Below are positions 7,956 to 17,253 of a stretch of 64,000 nucleotides of DNA, piece by piece. The DNA is from Nostoc sp. MS1. GTDB lineage: Bacteria; Cyanobacteriota; Cyanobacteriia; Cyanobacteriales; Nostocaceae. How positions within the stretch are numbered: the first letter of the stretch is position 1; each line of letters begins with the position of its first letter. A program made the translations under genes and the position numbers. The stretch spans positions 2,973,501-3,037,500 of the forward strand of contig NZ_AP023441.1 of the NCBI RefSeq assembly GCF_019976755.1, in the 5' to 3' direction. A model generated the notes under the pieces. That model worked only from the letters and a program-made list of their open reading frames with translations, ran no database searches and was not told the DNA's origin.

Positions 7956-10124
7956 TCATGTAATTAATTGTATAAATCCTTCATTATCTGCAATTTCATC
8001 AAAATCTATATCATTTGCAGCATCTTCTTTATATCGAGGATTGATAATAATTGCTTGTTGCAAATTGGCTAAAGCTAAGTTAACTTCTTTTTGCAGAGCA
8101 TAACAAGCGGCTTTATTATAATAAGCACTGGCATAGTCTGGTTTAATTTCTAGTGCCTTATCAAAAGCAATTATTGCCTCATCATCAAAACCTAATCTAA
8201 CTAAGCAATAGCCACGCTTATCCCAGATTTTAGGGGATTCTGGTTGCAATTTTAAGGCTTGGTTAAAAGATGCGATCGCATCTTCGTATGCTTCCAATTC
8301 TATCAGAGCCAAACCGCGATTTAACCAAACAACTCCATCATCAGGTTTAACTTGTGTGGCTTTGTCAAAGGCTGCGAATGCTTCCTGATGGCGACGGATA
8401 TAGCCAAAGGCTACACCTAAATCACACCAAGCTTGATAATAGTCTGGTTGAATTTTAATCGCTTGATTGTAGGATTTTATCGCATCTTTGAAACGCTTTA
8501 ACCTTGCCAGAGTAAGACCACGTTTAAACCAAGCTACAGAGTCATCAGCTTGAATTTTAACAGCTTGTTCGTAATAGGCGATCGCTTCTTCGTAAAGCTT
8601 TTGAGAAAACAGACTATCTCCCTGTTCAACACACTCATCAAATCTGACTTGTGGCTGTTCTGTTTCATTTATTGATTCTTCCGGCTGAGTTTCTTTTATT
8701 GGTTGCGATTCTAAAACTACAGCAGGTTGATTTGCCACTAATTCTTGTAAAATTTCATCCTTGCTTTGTTGAGCATCTAATTGTATTTCTGAGATTTGGT
8801 TGATAAACTCTGTTTTTAATTGTTCTAGCTTTTCTAGAATCAGAAATTTTTGTTGTTGAGCGTTAGATTGTATTTCCGAAAATTGGGAAACAAACTCTGA
8901 GCCAGATTTTTCTAATTCTGTAATTATTTGAGTTTTGCTATTTTCGGCATTTATTTTTAGTTCAGATATATATGATGCAAACTCTGATTGAAATCGGGTT
9001 AACTCTTGTTGTGTTTGCACTTGTAATTCAGACACTTGAGCTTGGAATAAACTTTTCAATTCCTCTAAACTTTGTAAAACCCTATCCTTTTCTAGCTGCA
9101 CATCTGACTGCAACTGATTGAAATTATTGCCCAGGCTATCTTTTTCATTTTGGGCTGCTAATTGCAATTCGTTAACTTGAGAATTAAAACTACTTGCTAC
9201 TTCTTGGATATTTCTTATCTGAATATCTTTTTGTTGTTGTAAATCTTGCTGTAATTCTGCTTGCCAGCGATTTAAGTTATCAATAATGTTATTTCTATGT
9301 TGTTGAGTTTCAGATTGTATATTTAATAAATTATTATTAAAGTCAACTCTAGTATTATCTATGTTTCCTAAAACTAACTTTTGGTGTTCCTCAGCTTTGT
9401 TTTGTAGTTCGACAAGTTGGCTACTAAGGAGTGATTCTATCTGAAATATATTCTCTAGGGTTATATCTCTTTGCTTTTGCGTATCTAACTCAGATTGAGA
9501 AAGCCTGTTGGTAAAGTCCAAAACTAAAGTTTCTATCTTGCTCTGAAAATTGCCAATCTCTGCTGTGATTTGTGCTAAGTTATCTGTTTTAGCTTGTAAC
9601 AATTCAGATGTAGCAAAAGATAGATTTTCTTGTTCGATTTTAATTTTTTGTTGTAAAGCTTCAGTTTCTTTTTCTAAGACCCGATTAATATTTTTAGCAT
9701 CTTGGATGAGGTTTTCGGCATCTTGTTTCACAATAACTAACTGATTTTCTAACTTTTCTACTCCCTCAAATTGAGACATTGCTCGATTCACGATTTCCCG
9801 AATGGCAACTCGGCGCAATAACCAAAATAAAGCGATGATAGCGACAGGAAATAAGCTCAGGATAACTAACCAGATATTGAGGAGGATGGTTGTACGGCTG
9901 AAAGCTTGCTCAAAATCAGCTTGAATTTGTGCGCGTTCTTTTTTATCTGCACGCAACTTCGTTAATTCTTCTCGTTCCTGATTTGTGAGTGCTTGAGCAA
10001 CAATTTGTTGTTGCGTGGTTGATGGTGTCTGTCCACGGCTAATATCAGCACACAGCAGCAACGGCGAAAAGATTAAAGCACCTTTCAAAATCAGGGATAC
10101 AACAAATTGATTCTTGCTCGTCAT
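7956..10124 (-). CDS. membrane-anchored coiled-coil and TPR-repeat protein
   Basis: The ATG at 10124 is favoured by GAGGA 8 bases upstream; two ATGs a few codons earlier are possible. The protein (about 722 aa) starts with a signal-like hydrophobic segment. A second membrane span at about 75-97 (LNIWLVILSLFPVAIIALFW) follows. Residues about 110-460 form a long coiled coil in which a motif F..Q.SE(L/I)Q recurs at spacings of 22 or 29 residues, a difference of one heptad. The C-terminal 220 residues hold about six TPR units (AWFKRGLTLARLKRFKDAI type), a protein-docking platform. The design suggests an envelope scaffold with cytoplasmic TPRs. The partner is unknown. Confidence 0.8.
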   Translation of the reverse strand: MTSKNQFVVSLILKGALIFSPLLLCADISRGQTPSTTQQQIVAQALTNQEREELTKLRADKKERAQIQADFEQAFSRTTILLNIWLVILSLFPVAIIALFWLLRRVAIREIVNRAMSQFEGVEKLENQLVIVKQDAENLIQDAKNINRVLEKETEALQQKIKIEQENLSFATSELLQAKTDNLAQITAEIGNFQSKIETLVLDFTNRLSQSELDTQKQRDITLENIFQIESLLSSQLVELQNKAEEHQKLVLGNIDNTRVDFNNNLLNIQSETQQHRNNIIDNLNRWQAELQQDLQQQKDIQIRNIQEVASSFNSQVNELQLAAQNEKDSLGNNFNQLQSDVQLEKDRVLQSLEELKSLFQAQVSELQVQTQQELTRFQSEFASYISELKINAENSKTQIITELEKSGSEFVSQFSEIQSNAQQQKFLILEKLEQLKTEFINQISEIQLDAQQSKDEILQELVANQPAVVLESQPIKETQPEESINETEQPQVRFDECVEQGDSLFSQKLYEEAIAYYEQAVKIQADDSVAWFKRGLTLARLKRFKDAIKSYNQAIKIQPDYYQAWCDLGVAFGYIRRHQEAFAAFDKATQVKPDDGVVWLNRGLALIELEAYEDAIASFNQALKLQPESPKIWDKRGYCLVRLGFDDEAIIAFDKALEIKPDYASAYYNKAACYALQKEVNLALANLQQAIIINPRYKEDAANDIDFDEIADNEGFIQLIT

Positions 10125-10202
10125 TACAACCATCCTCATTTGTTGTGCGTATCTCCTAATCTATAACAGAATTTTGTGGTGAACGACGATGCAGCCTGAA
10201 TT

Positions 10203-10715
10203 TTACTTTAGAGTCATTGGGGTTTCTGGGGTGGCGGTGCTAATTCCTTGCACCGTCAACACTGAACAAGGAGCATGATGTAAAACATAATTGCTAACAC
10301 TACCCAGTAGAAACTCACTCAAACCATGTAAACCCCGACGACCGAGAATAATTAAGTCAGCATTCCAACTCCGGGCAATTTCACAAATCAAGCGACTAGG
10401 CTCACCCAATTCTTGAGTAAAATCAACTGTGACACCTTTAGCGATCGCCTGATTAGTCAGCAGTGTCAAAAAGTCTATCCCCTCTTGCTTAAGCGTGTTC
10501 CATTGACCTATGTAATACTCAACAGCATCAGTTGGAGTTTTATAAGAACTGCGCGTTTCTATTGAGTCAGGATTCAAGTAATCTTCATCAAAAGGTGAGA
10601 CAACGTGTAGCAACAACAATTCAGCATTAGTCGCCACCGCCAAAGATACAGCTTTCTCGAATACCTGCTTACCCACTTCAGTATTGTTTACCGCCACCAA
10701 AATTTTGTTAAACAT
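10203..10715 (-). CDS. universal stress protein (UspA family)
   Basis: A 170-aa single-domain Usp. It has the N-terminal strand MFNKILVAVNNTEVG and the C-terminal nucleotide-binding signature GRRGLHGLSEFLLGSVSNYV (G-2x-G-9x-G-S type), so it probably binds ATP. I start at the ATG at 10715, which matches the conserved family start; the ATG at 10730 would add five residues (MTNKI) encoded by the adjoining tandem repeat. Neither start has an obvious ribosome site. It lies 39 bp after PEP synthase on the same strand, so the two may be co-transcribed across a short repeat. Confidence 0.88.
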   Translation of the reverse strand: MFNKILVAVNNTEVGKQVFEKAVSLAVATNAELLLLHVVSPFDEDYLNPDSIETRSSYKTPTDAVEYYIGQWNTLKQEGIDFLTLLTNQAIAKGVTVDFTQELGEPSRLICEIARSWNADLIILGRRGLHGLSEFLLGSVSNYVLHHAPCSVLTVQGISTATPETPMTLK

Positions 10716-10721
10716 AATTTT

Positions 10722-10760
10722 ATTAGTCATTAGTCATTAGTCAACAGTCCATAGTCAAAA
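10722..10760. repeat. STRR-type heptamer repeat (ATTAGTC)
   Basis: Tandem and degenerate copies of ATTAGTC / ATAGTCA fill the gap between PEP synthase and the Usp gene, so a gene boundary lies inside repeat DNA. Confidence 0.7.
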
Positions 10761-13259
10761 GTTGTTCTCCTCTACTCCCACATCTCCCCCCACTCCCTCA
10801 TCTGAACTACCTTCCGCCTCAGCAATTTCCAACAAAGTCTTAAGCACTGAATCAGGGTTAAGGCTGATGGAATCAATTCCTTGTTCGACTAAGAAACAGG
10901 CAAATTCTGGGTAATCACTTGGTGCTTGACCGCAGATACCAATTTTACATCCGTGCTGTTTGACAGTGGCGATCGCTTTCGCTATCATCCGCTTAACGGC
11001 TTCGTCACGTTCATCAAATAAATGGGCGACTAACTCCGAATCTCTATCTAGTCCCAGTGTTAACTGTGTCAAGTCATTGGAACCAATGGAGAAACCATCA
11101 AATACTTGACAAAATTCGTCTGCTAACTCCACGTTACTGGGTAACTCACACATGACATAAACTTGTAAGTCGTTTTCCCCCCGCACTAACCCATGTTTCG
11201 CCATCTCTGCTAATACCCGCCGTCCTTCGTTGGGAGTGCGGCAGAAGGGAACCATTAAGATGACGTTGGTTAAACCCATGTCGTCGCGGACTCGTTTCAT
11301 GGCTTGACATTCTAGGGCGAAACCTTCGCTGTAACGGGGGTCATAGTAGCGAGAAGCACCACGCCAGCCAATCATCGGGTTTTCTTCTTTAGGTTCAAAC
11401 TGTCTACCGCCTAAGAGGTTGGCGTATTCATTACTTTTGAAGTCAGAGAGGCGGACTATGACAGGTTTGGGATAAAATGCAGCTGCGATCGTGGCAATTC
11501 CTTGAGCTAGTTTATCGACAAAGAATTGGGCTTTATCTTCGTATTGGGCAGTTAATTCTGCAATTTTGTATTTAGCTAATTCGTCTGCCAACTCATCGAA
11601 GTGAATCAATGCCATAGGATGGGCTTTGATGTGGTTGTTTATAATAAACTCCATCCTGGCCAATCCTACCCCATCATTAGGAATGCTCCTTAAGCCAAAG
11701 GCTTCTTCGGGATTGCCCAAATTCATCATAATTTGGGTACGGGTGCGGGGCAATTTTTCTAGCGGAATTTCTTTGATTTCGTAGGGTAACAAACCAGAGT
11801 AGACTTTACCTGTTTCCCCTTCTGCACAGCTAACAGTAATTTCCTGTCCAGTTTTTAAAATAGTAGTCGCATTACCACAACCCACGATCGCCGGGATACC
11901 CAACTCCCTAGCAATAATCGCTGCGTGACAAGTTCTACCACCAGAGTTAGTGACAATGGCACTAGCCCGTTTCATAATTGGTTCCCAATCTGGATCAGTG
12001 CGGTTAGTAACTAACACTTCTCCCGCTTGAAACTGGTTAATTTGATGGACATCTAGAATTACTCTGGCTTTACCTTGTCCAATCATTTCCCCAACACTGC
12101 GACCAGTAATAATAGGTGTAAGAGATTGAGTATTTTCTTCTCCATTTCTTGACAAGTGATAATTCCGCAGTACATTATTTGTTTTCTGCGATTGCACCGT
12201 TTCTGGACGCGCTTGGACAATGAACAATTCATTAGTTAAACCATCTTTCGCCCATTCAATATCCATTGGTGTGTAGACACCACGCACTTGAGAATAGTGT
12301 TCCTCAATGATGTAAGCCCAATGTGCTAGTTGTAAGATGTCTTCATCGTTGAGGGCGAAAACGTTGCGTTCTGAGTGAGGAACGGAAACGTTTTTAGTCA
12401 ATTTTGAACCGCCCAAGTCATACACCATTTTAATTTCTTTAGTGCCGAGGCGCTTTTTAATAACTGAGCGGTATCCTTGTTTCAGAGTTGGTTTAAATAC
12501 TAAATACTCATCGGGGTTAACTGCGCCTTGGACGACATTTTCCCCCAAACCATAGGCGGCTGTAATCAAAGCTGCATCTTTAAACCCGGTTTCCGTATCA
12601 ATGGAGAACATCACCCCAGAAGTAGCCAAGTCAGAACGCACCATTTTTTGTACACCGACCGAAAGGGCAATATTGAAGTGGTCAAAGCCTTTGATTTGAC
12701 GATAGGAGATGGCGCGATCGGTGAAAATGGAAGCAAAACACTTGTGACAAGATTCGAGGACGGCTGGTAAACCGTGGACATTGAGGTAAGTTTCTTGTTG
12801 TCCTGCAAAGCTTGCGTCAGGTAAATCCTCAGCCGTGGCGCTAGAACGGACGGCGACATCGGTATCAGCACCGTATTCTTGACAGAGGTTGGTGTAGGCT
12901 TGGGCGATCGCATCTTGTAATGCTGTCGGGAAAGGAGTTTGCAACATTAGTAACCTAGCTTGTTTACCACGCTGGCGTAAATTCTGCACATCCTCTACAT
13001 CTAAATCTGCAAAAATCTCTCTTAATTTAGCTTCTAACCCGGCGGAGGAAATGAAATATCTATAAGCAAAAGCAGTAGTAGCGAACCCAGTCGGAACTTT
13101 CACACCCTTACGCCGCAATTGCTGAATCATCTCACCCAAGGAGGCATTTTTTCCACCTACTAAGGGGATATCTGCAATTCCCACTTGATTCAGAGGTAAC
13201 ACTAGAACTTGTTCTTTAGAAACTAAATCAGATTGGGAATTTATTAGTATGTTTACCAT
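10755..13259 (-). CDS. ppsA: phosphoenolpyruvate synthase (pyruvate, water dikinase)
   Basis: An 834-aa cytoplasmic enzyme that converts pyruvate plus ATP to PEP, AMP and phosphate for gluconeogenesis. The N-terminal nucleotide-binding domain has LVGGKNASLGEM and VRSSATAEDLPDASFAGQQ. The central phosphohistidine swivelling domain has the catalytic His in GGRTCHAAIIARELGIPA. The C-terminal PEP/pyruvate barrel has GASRYYDPRYSEGF, FSIGSNDLTQLTLG and the catalytic Cys region KIGICGQAPSDYPEF. The length is normal. The last residues are Ser/Glu/Gly-rich, encoded by a purine-rich low-complexity stretch that joins the following repeat. A Usp gene follows downstream. The opposing enzyme, pyruvate kinase, is at 29-31 kb. 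Confidence 0.97.
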   Translation of the reverse strand: MVNILINSQSDLVSKEQVLVLPLNQVGIADIPLVGGKNASLGEMIQQLRRKGVKVPTGFATTAFAYRYFISSAGLEAKLREIFADLDVEDVQNLRQRGKQARLLMLQTPFPTALQDAIAQAYTNLCQEYGADTDVAVRSSATAEDLPDASFAGQQETYLNVHGLPAVLESCHKCFASIFTDRAISYRQIKGFDHFNIALSVGVQKMVRSDLATSGVMFSIDTETGFKDAALITAAYGLGENVVQGAVNPDEYLVFKPTLKQGYRSVIKKRLGTKEIKMVYDLGGSKLTKNVSVPHSERNVFALNDEDILQLAHWAYIIEEHYSQVRGVYTPMDIEWAKDGLTNELFIVQARPETVQSQKTNNVLRNYHLSRNGEENTQSLTPIITGRSVGEMIGQGKARVILDVHQINQFQAGEVLVTNRTDPDWEPIMKRASAIVTNSGGRTCHAAIIARELGIPAIVGCGNATTILKTGQEITVSCAEGETGKVYSGLLPYEIKEIPLEKLPRTRTQIMMNLGNPEEAFGLRSIPNDGVGLARMEFIINNHIKAHPMALIHFDELADELAKYKIAELTAQYEDKAQFFVDKLAQGIATIAAAFYPKPVIVRLSDFKSNEYANLLGGRQFEPKEENPMIGWRGASRYYDPRYSEGFALECQAMKRVRDDMGLTNVILMVPFCRTPNEGRRVLAEMAKHGLVRGENDLQVYVMCELPSNVELADEFCQVFDGFSIGSNDLTQLTLGLDRDSELVAHLFDERDEAVKRMIAKAIATVKQHGCKIGICGQAPSDYPEFACFLVEQGIDSISLNPDSVLKTLLEIAEAEGSSDEGVGGDVGVEENNF

Positions 13260-13662
13260 GATGAATTTTCCTATAACTCAAAGACTTAGTGTGTAGTCCA
13301 GTTATCTACTTTTAAGTCTCACACTCATGTTTATAGGAACTTATTTTGAGGAACTTGTGAGGACACTTCCTAACCCTAAATTTAGGGTTTTTAAACTGCC
13401 GAGGCTGCTTGTATTTGTGTAATAGCAGTCTATAGCCGTCGATTTGGCTGAAAATTTATATAGAAATTCCCACCTCTAGCTAATAAAATCATTTACTTTT
13501 ATGTATAAATATTACGGAATATTACCAAGAATAATTTTCCTCACAAAATCCTCATATTACCTAACTATTCTCAAGATAGATAAAGAACATTTTAAGTCTA
13601 AACACGGTTGTCAATTGATTTGAATGATGTTGTCAACAAACTTTAAAAGAGGATTTATTAAT
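13260..13662. promoter_or_regulatory. divergent promoter region with an 18-bp palindrome
   Basis: This 403-bp spacer separates ppsA (minus) from the zinc-ribbon gene (plus) and must hold both promoters. Its clearest element is the perfect palindrome AACCCTAAATTTAGGGTT at 13372-13389, about 113 bp upstream of ppsA. With no central loop it looks more like a dimeric-repressor operator than a terminator, although T-residues follow it on the plus strand. No riboswitch or small gene was recognised here. Confidence 0.4.
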
Positions 13663-13914
13663 ATGATTAGCTGTCCTTGCTGTTCTAGGTTACTTTTACC
13701 GCACATACGCAGTGATGCACAAATTCATTGGTTTTGTCGTCACTGTTGGCAAGATATGCCAGTATTCTCATTGACGACTGTTTCTTTGACTGAAATCATG
13801 GTTGAAAAGATTTCTCGCAACTTTTATAATAAAGAACGGCTTAATAAAGCTGACTCTATCTATCAGCGTCAAACTATTGATGGGCGGGTAGAATTACAAG
13901 ATGTTTTAGTCTAA
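13663..13914 (+). CDS. small zinc-ribbon protein
   Basis: An 83-aa protein starting at MISCPCCSRLLLPHIR. The ATG at 13663 has AGAGGA 9 bases upstream; an ATG 39 bases earlier lacks this. Two Cys pairs, CPCC near residues 4-7 and CRHC within WFCRHCWQDMP, form a likely four-Cys zinc ribbon. The remaining 50 residues are helical and charged. I know of similar short proteins in Nostoc-type genomes but no assigned function. It runs divergently from ppsA and ends before a strong terminator hairpin. RNA or protein binding is plausible but unproven. Confidence 0.75.
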   Translation: MISCPCCSRLLLPHIRSDAQIHWFCRHCWQDMPVFSLTTVSLTEIMVEKISRNFYNKERLNKADSIYQRQTIDGRVELQDVLV

Positions 13915-14011
13915 AATACTTACGGCCTTGATTATTTCCTATGTATATTATTAGTCAATTATAATACATCGCATTAAGTTATAGATTTCTTAATCACTTT
14001 TATAAATTTTT

Positions 14012-14036
14012 AAACCCTCGATTAATTCGAGGGTTT
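14012..14036. terminator. strong bidirectional terminator hairpin
   Basis: A perfect 10-bp stem AAACCCTCGA / TCGAGGGTTT (14012-14021 and 14027-14036) with a 5-base loop, followed by T-rich DNA on both strands. It sits between the stop of the zinc-ribbon gene (13914, plus) and the stop of the DUF4327 gene (14112, minus), serving two convergent genes. Confidence 0.8.
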
Positions 14037-14111
14037 TGTATATTATTGACAATTTTGAATCAACTATTTCTCAAGGATGATATTAATAGAAACCAAGTGT
14101 TCGTTATAGTT

Positions 14112-14333
14112 TTAGTCGTCTTCCCATTTGTCCTGGCTCAACAAATCGATAACTCTATCTCTCAGCAAAAATTCGTTTTTCTCTAACTCTAATTCAAAAA
14201 ATGGCCAGTCGCGCTCTGGAATATATTTACACAAAGCATAAATTGGTTGTTGACGATTTAAAATCCCCTTAGAGATAAGGAGACGCGCTTCATCCTTGAT
14301 AACTTCAATGTCATATTTTACTGCGGTATCCAT
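14112..14333 (-). CDS. DUF4327 family protein
   Basis: A 73-aa cyanobacterial protein matching DUF4327 along its whole length: KYDIEVIKDEARLLISKGIL, then RQQPIYALCKYIPERDWPFFE and FLLRDRVIDLLSQDKWEDD. It is small, acidic, probably cytoplasmic, and of unknown function. AAGGA lies 8 bases before the ATG. It is a single-gene unit: the convergent hairpin at 14012 closes it and 471 bp without genes lie upstream. Confidence 0.88.
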   Translation of the reverse strand: MDTAVKYDIEVIKDEARLLISKGILNRQQPIYALCKYIPERDWPFFELELEKNEFLLRDRVIDLLSQDKWEDD

Positions 14334-14804
14334 AACTATTTCCTTTGTTCTTAATCAAGGAATCAAGAGGTAAATGTAATAAATACTTGACTCTAATTTA
14401 ACTTTATCAAAAAAATGTGAAGAAATCTTGAAGATATCTAATAGTAAAATATCTTGATATTACTTATTTTTATGTCTGAAGATAGAGTTATTTTTAACTT
14501 TAAATTGGTGACTTTATATAAATATTAAATTATAAGTATATAAAACTCATATTTGGCTTATGTTCGTGTAGCGTGGCGTAGCCTTACAAAACTTCAGTAT
14601 ACGTTTATTCCTTCTTACCCGTTCCCTTTTCCCTACCTACGCAAATGATTTCATGAATCAAGCCAGATTCCTATAGATATGTTTCGGCCAATTGTAGCGA
14701 TCGCTATTAGACCTCTGGAATTGAAAGGTTTTGTCAATTAATTCAAATATTTGGTTTTAGAAGCTGTGGTTATTTTATTACTGGTTGTAGTAATAAAATA
14801 ACTC
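14334..14804. other. gene-free spacer with a dispersed-repeat fragment
   Basis: No gene seen in 471 bp. It holds the DUF4327 promoter region, AT-rich DNA, and at 14562-14584 a short dispersed repeat (GTTCGTGTAGCGTGGCGTAGCC) of a kind common in Nostoc spacers; a related sequence occurs at about 57269. One HIP1-like site lies near 14700. Confidence 0.5.
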
Positions 14805-15353
14805 CTAGCCTAATAATTCATCTACTGCAACATTAAAGCCTTGAAGTACAGCTTGAGTTTTTACCACTTCACCACTAACAAAGATAAGGCGCTGATTTTT
14901 AGTCACAACTATAATCCAGCGATTTTCAGGAAAAACTAACCAAATTTCTTCACTGCCTGAGTGCAAATACTCTTGAGATTTAGCAATCATATCTTCGGCT
15001 AAATCTGTAGGGGAAATAATCTCAGCTATTAGGGGAAAACTCTGGGGTAAAACAGCAGGTTCACCAAATTGCTGCATCAATTCTGGAGTAAGATAAGCAA
15101 CATCAGGACGACGACCTTGTTGATTAGTCCGACAGGGTGCTTCTGTATAAACTTCGCCGCCTTGCCCGTTGGTATTTTTAAAATTTCTCCAATAAAAATA
15201 TAAATTACCCTGTATGCGGCTGTGCTTCAACGTCACTTCTTCTTTCTCCCGTAATTCCCCATTTACCCATTCTGTACCTTCAGGGGAATTTTGTAGCCAA
15301 TTTTCTAAGGAATAATCTGTTGATATATCTTCTTTGATTGGTGTGATTACCAT
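14805..15353 (-). CDS. Uma2-family (DUF820) putative endonuclease
   Basis: A 182-aa protein of the Uma2/DUF820 group, a PD-(D/E)XK nuclease-like fold heavily expanded in cyanobacteria. Visible family features are WVNGELREKEEV, the Asp in RRPDVAYLTPELMQQ, the AEIISPTDLAEDMIAKSQEY block that carries the acidic and Lys positions, and GSEEIWLVFPENRWI near the end. The role in the cell is unknown; mobile or defence links are often proposed. It has no partner gene and lies alone between DUF4327 and icd. Confidence 0.85.
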   Translation of the reverse strand: MVITPIKEDISTDYSLENWLQNSPEGTEWVNGELREKEEVTLKHSRIQGNLYFYWRNFKNTNGQGGEVYTEAPCRTNQQGRRPDVAYLTPELMQQFGEPAVLPQSFPLIAEIISPTDLAEDMIAKSQEYLHSGSEEIWLVFPENRWIIVVTKNQRLIFVSGEVVKTQAVLQGFNVAVDELLG

Positions 15354-15412
15354 AATTAATTAATAAAGTTATTTCCTTTCAACAATGTTATGAATAAATT
15401 ATATATAAATCG

Positions 15413-15443
15413 TTAATAGGACGAGTAAATCCCGCCCTATTAA
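15413..15443 (-). terminator. icd terminator hairpin
   Basis: On the minus strand the transcript forms an 11-bp stem, TTAATAGGGCG pairing with CGTCCTATTAA through one G-U wobble, around a 9-base loop. It begins 11 bases after the icd stop codon and an AT-rich tail follows. The wobble pairs properly only in the minus-strand RNA, which supports a role for icd. Confidence 0.6.
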
Positions 15444-15453
15444 TTAACTCAAA

Positions 15454-16875
15454 TTAACCGAAATGTTTGATAATTGCGTCGGCAAATTCAGAACATTTTA
15501 GTGGTTCTACTGGTGGTTCTAGTAACCTAGCTAAATCGTAGGTGACTTGACCATTGGCGATCGCATCCCCTAAACCTTTCTTAACTAAGTCTGCGGCTTC
15601 TTGCCAACCTAAATATTCCAGCATCATCACACCAGACAAAATCAACGAACCAGGGTTAATTTTGTCTAAGCCTGCGTGTTTGGGTGCTGTACCGTGGGTA
15701 GCTTCAAACACAGCGCTGGAATCACCAATATTTGCACCAGGCCCCATTCCCAAGCCACCGACAATAGCCGCAGCCGCATCAGATAAGTAATCGCCGTTTA
15801 AGTTCATTGTCGCCAGAATCGAATACTCATCTGGTCTGGTTTGGATTTGTTGAAAGATACTGTCAGCAATTCTGTCATTGACTAGAATTTTTTCTTTCCA
15901 CTTGCCGTTACCGTGAGTTTCCCAAATTGAGTTAAGAACTGTTTCTACTTCCTTGACAATTTGTGCTTTCTTCTCTTGGGTAAGAGCATCAAAACCAGGG
16001 TCAATTTGACGGGCGTTTTCTTCCAAGGAAATATTTGGGTTCTTCTCCTTGTTGCTTAAGATCCAAGATTCCCGTTCGGTGACAGTTTCTTGACGGAACT
16101 CAGTGGTAGCGAGTTCATAACCCCAATCACGGAAAGCGCCTTCGGTATACTTCATGATGTTACCCTTATGCACCAACGTCACCTGCTGCTTTTGCTTGGG
16201 TAGTGTTAAGGCGTGTTTAATCGCCCGACGCACAAGCCGTTGGGAACCCGTTTTACTGATGGGTTTGATACCTATACCAGAATCAAGGGGGATCTGCTTC
16301 TTACCGTGTTCTGGGGTAGCGGGGATCAGTTCTTTGTTGAGGATGGAAATTAGGCGATCGCCTATTTCACTCCCTTGCTTCCACTCGATCCCCAAATAAA
16401 TATCCTCTGTATTTTCCCGATAAACAATCACATCCAGCTTTTCGGGGTTTTTGTGGGGTGAAGGCGTACCCGCATAATAACGGCAAGGACGTACACAGGC
16501 ATACAAGTCAAAAATCTGTCTTAACGCCACATTCAAAGAGCGAATCCCACCACCCACAGGAGTAGTCAAAGGCCCTTTAATTGCTACGCCATATTCCCGA
16601 ATTGCTGTTAATGTATCCTCTGGTAAATACTGATAAGTACCGTATAAATCACAAGCTTCATCACCAGCGTAAATTTTAAACCAGCTAATTTGACGCTTAC
16701 CTTGATAAGCTTTGGCTACAGCCGCATCTAATACTTTTTGCGTAGCTGGCCAAATATCAATTCCTGTTCCATCGCCCCGAATAAAGGGGATAATTGGGTT
16801 GTCAGGCACAATCGGCTCACCATTCTTAAAGGTGATTTTTTCTCCGGTTGTAGGGGGGGTAATCTTGTCATACAT
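15454..16875 (-). CDS. icd: NADP-dependent isocitrate dehydrogenase
   Basis: A 473-aa cytoplasmic enzyme converting isocitrate to 2-oxoglutarate with NADP, the main source of the carbon skeleton for ammonium assimilation in cyanobacteria. The isocitrate-binding block TTPVGGGIRSLNVALRQIFD is present, as are YRENTEDIYLGIEW, the metal-binding stretch MNLNGDYLSDAAAAIVGG and the cofactor loop HGTAPKHAGLDKINPGS. Length is typical of the cyanobacterial form, longer than the E. coli enzyme because of a middle insertion (about 255-300). I looked for an NtcA box (GTA-N8-TAC) in the upstream 370 bp and found none. It is monocistronic and ends in a hairpin. Confidence 0.97.
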   Translation of the reverse strand: MYDKITPPTTGEKITFKNGEPIVPDNPIIPFIRGDGTGIDIWPATQKVLDAAVAKAYQGKRQISWFKIYAGDEACDLYGTYQYLPEDTLTAIREYGVAIKGPLTTPVGGGIRSLNVALRQIFDLYACVRPCRYYAGTPSPHKNPEKLDVIVYRENTEDIYLGIEWKQGSEIGDRLISILNKELIPATPEHGKKQIPLDSGIGIKPISKTGSQRLVRRAIKHALTLPKQKQQVTLVHKGNIMKYTEGAFRDWGYELATTEFRQETVTERESWILSNKEKNPNISLEENARQIDPGFDALTQEKKAQIVKEVETVLNSIWETHGNGKWKEKILVNDRIADSIFQQIQTRPDEYSILATMNLNGDYLSDAAAAIVGGLGMGPGANIGDSSAVFEATHGTAPKHAGLDKINPGSLILSGVMMLEYLGWQEAADLVKKGLGDAIANGQVTYDLARLLEPPVEPLKCSEFADAIIKHFG

Positions 16876-17253
16876 ATTTCACACACTCCACAAAAATACA
16901 CTGTGTATTGGGGATTGGAGACTGGGGATTGGGGAGATGAGGGAGTGGGGGGAGTGGGGGAAGATGGGGAAGAATTTTTATTTACCCTGTTCATCTTGTC
17001 TCTTTCTCACCCAGTGAAAAGCTGAAGCTACATCTCCCTCATCTCCCTTATCTCCCCACTATTTCAATTGAGGCGCAGATTTCCCCCTATTCCTCTTTTA
17101 CAGTATTTGAGGATTCAGATATAGGATTTCCGTGAAACTGCCGCAATTTTGTACGATCAAAAATAGTAAACTACTTTTCGCTATCATTGCTTCGCTATCA
17201 AGAACGCCGATAGCCGATCGCTTTTTCACTGACCGCTAATTACGAGTAATGGC
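16876..17253. repeat. icd/gun4 divergent spacer with G-rich low-complexity repeat
   Basis: 378 bp without a convincing gene. At 16909-16971 the plus strand is strongly G-rich (GGGGATTGG, GGGAGTGGGG units); open frames here are only translations of this repeat. The rest (about 17080-17250) is AT-rich and must hold the gun4 promoter. Confidence 0.55.

Noticed and set aside
16728..17025. Overlapping ORFs on both strands downstream and upstream of icd start
   Set aside because: They translate the G-rich repeat and the antisense of icd; composition is low-complexity and no start or ribosome site is convincing.
16876..17253. NtcA-binding site upstream of icd
   Set aside because: I searched for GTA-N8-TAC because icd is often nitrogen-controlled, but found none.
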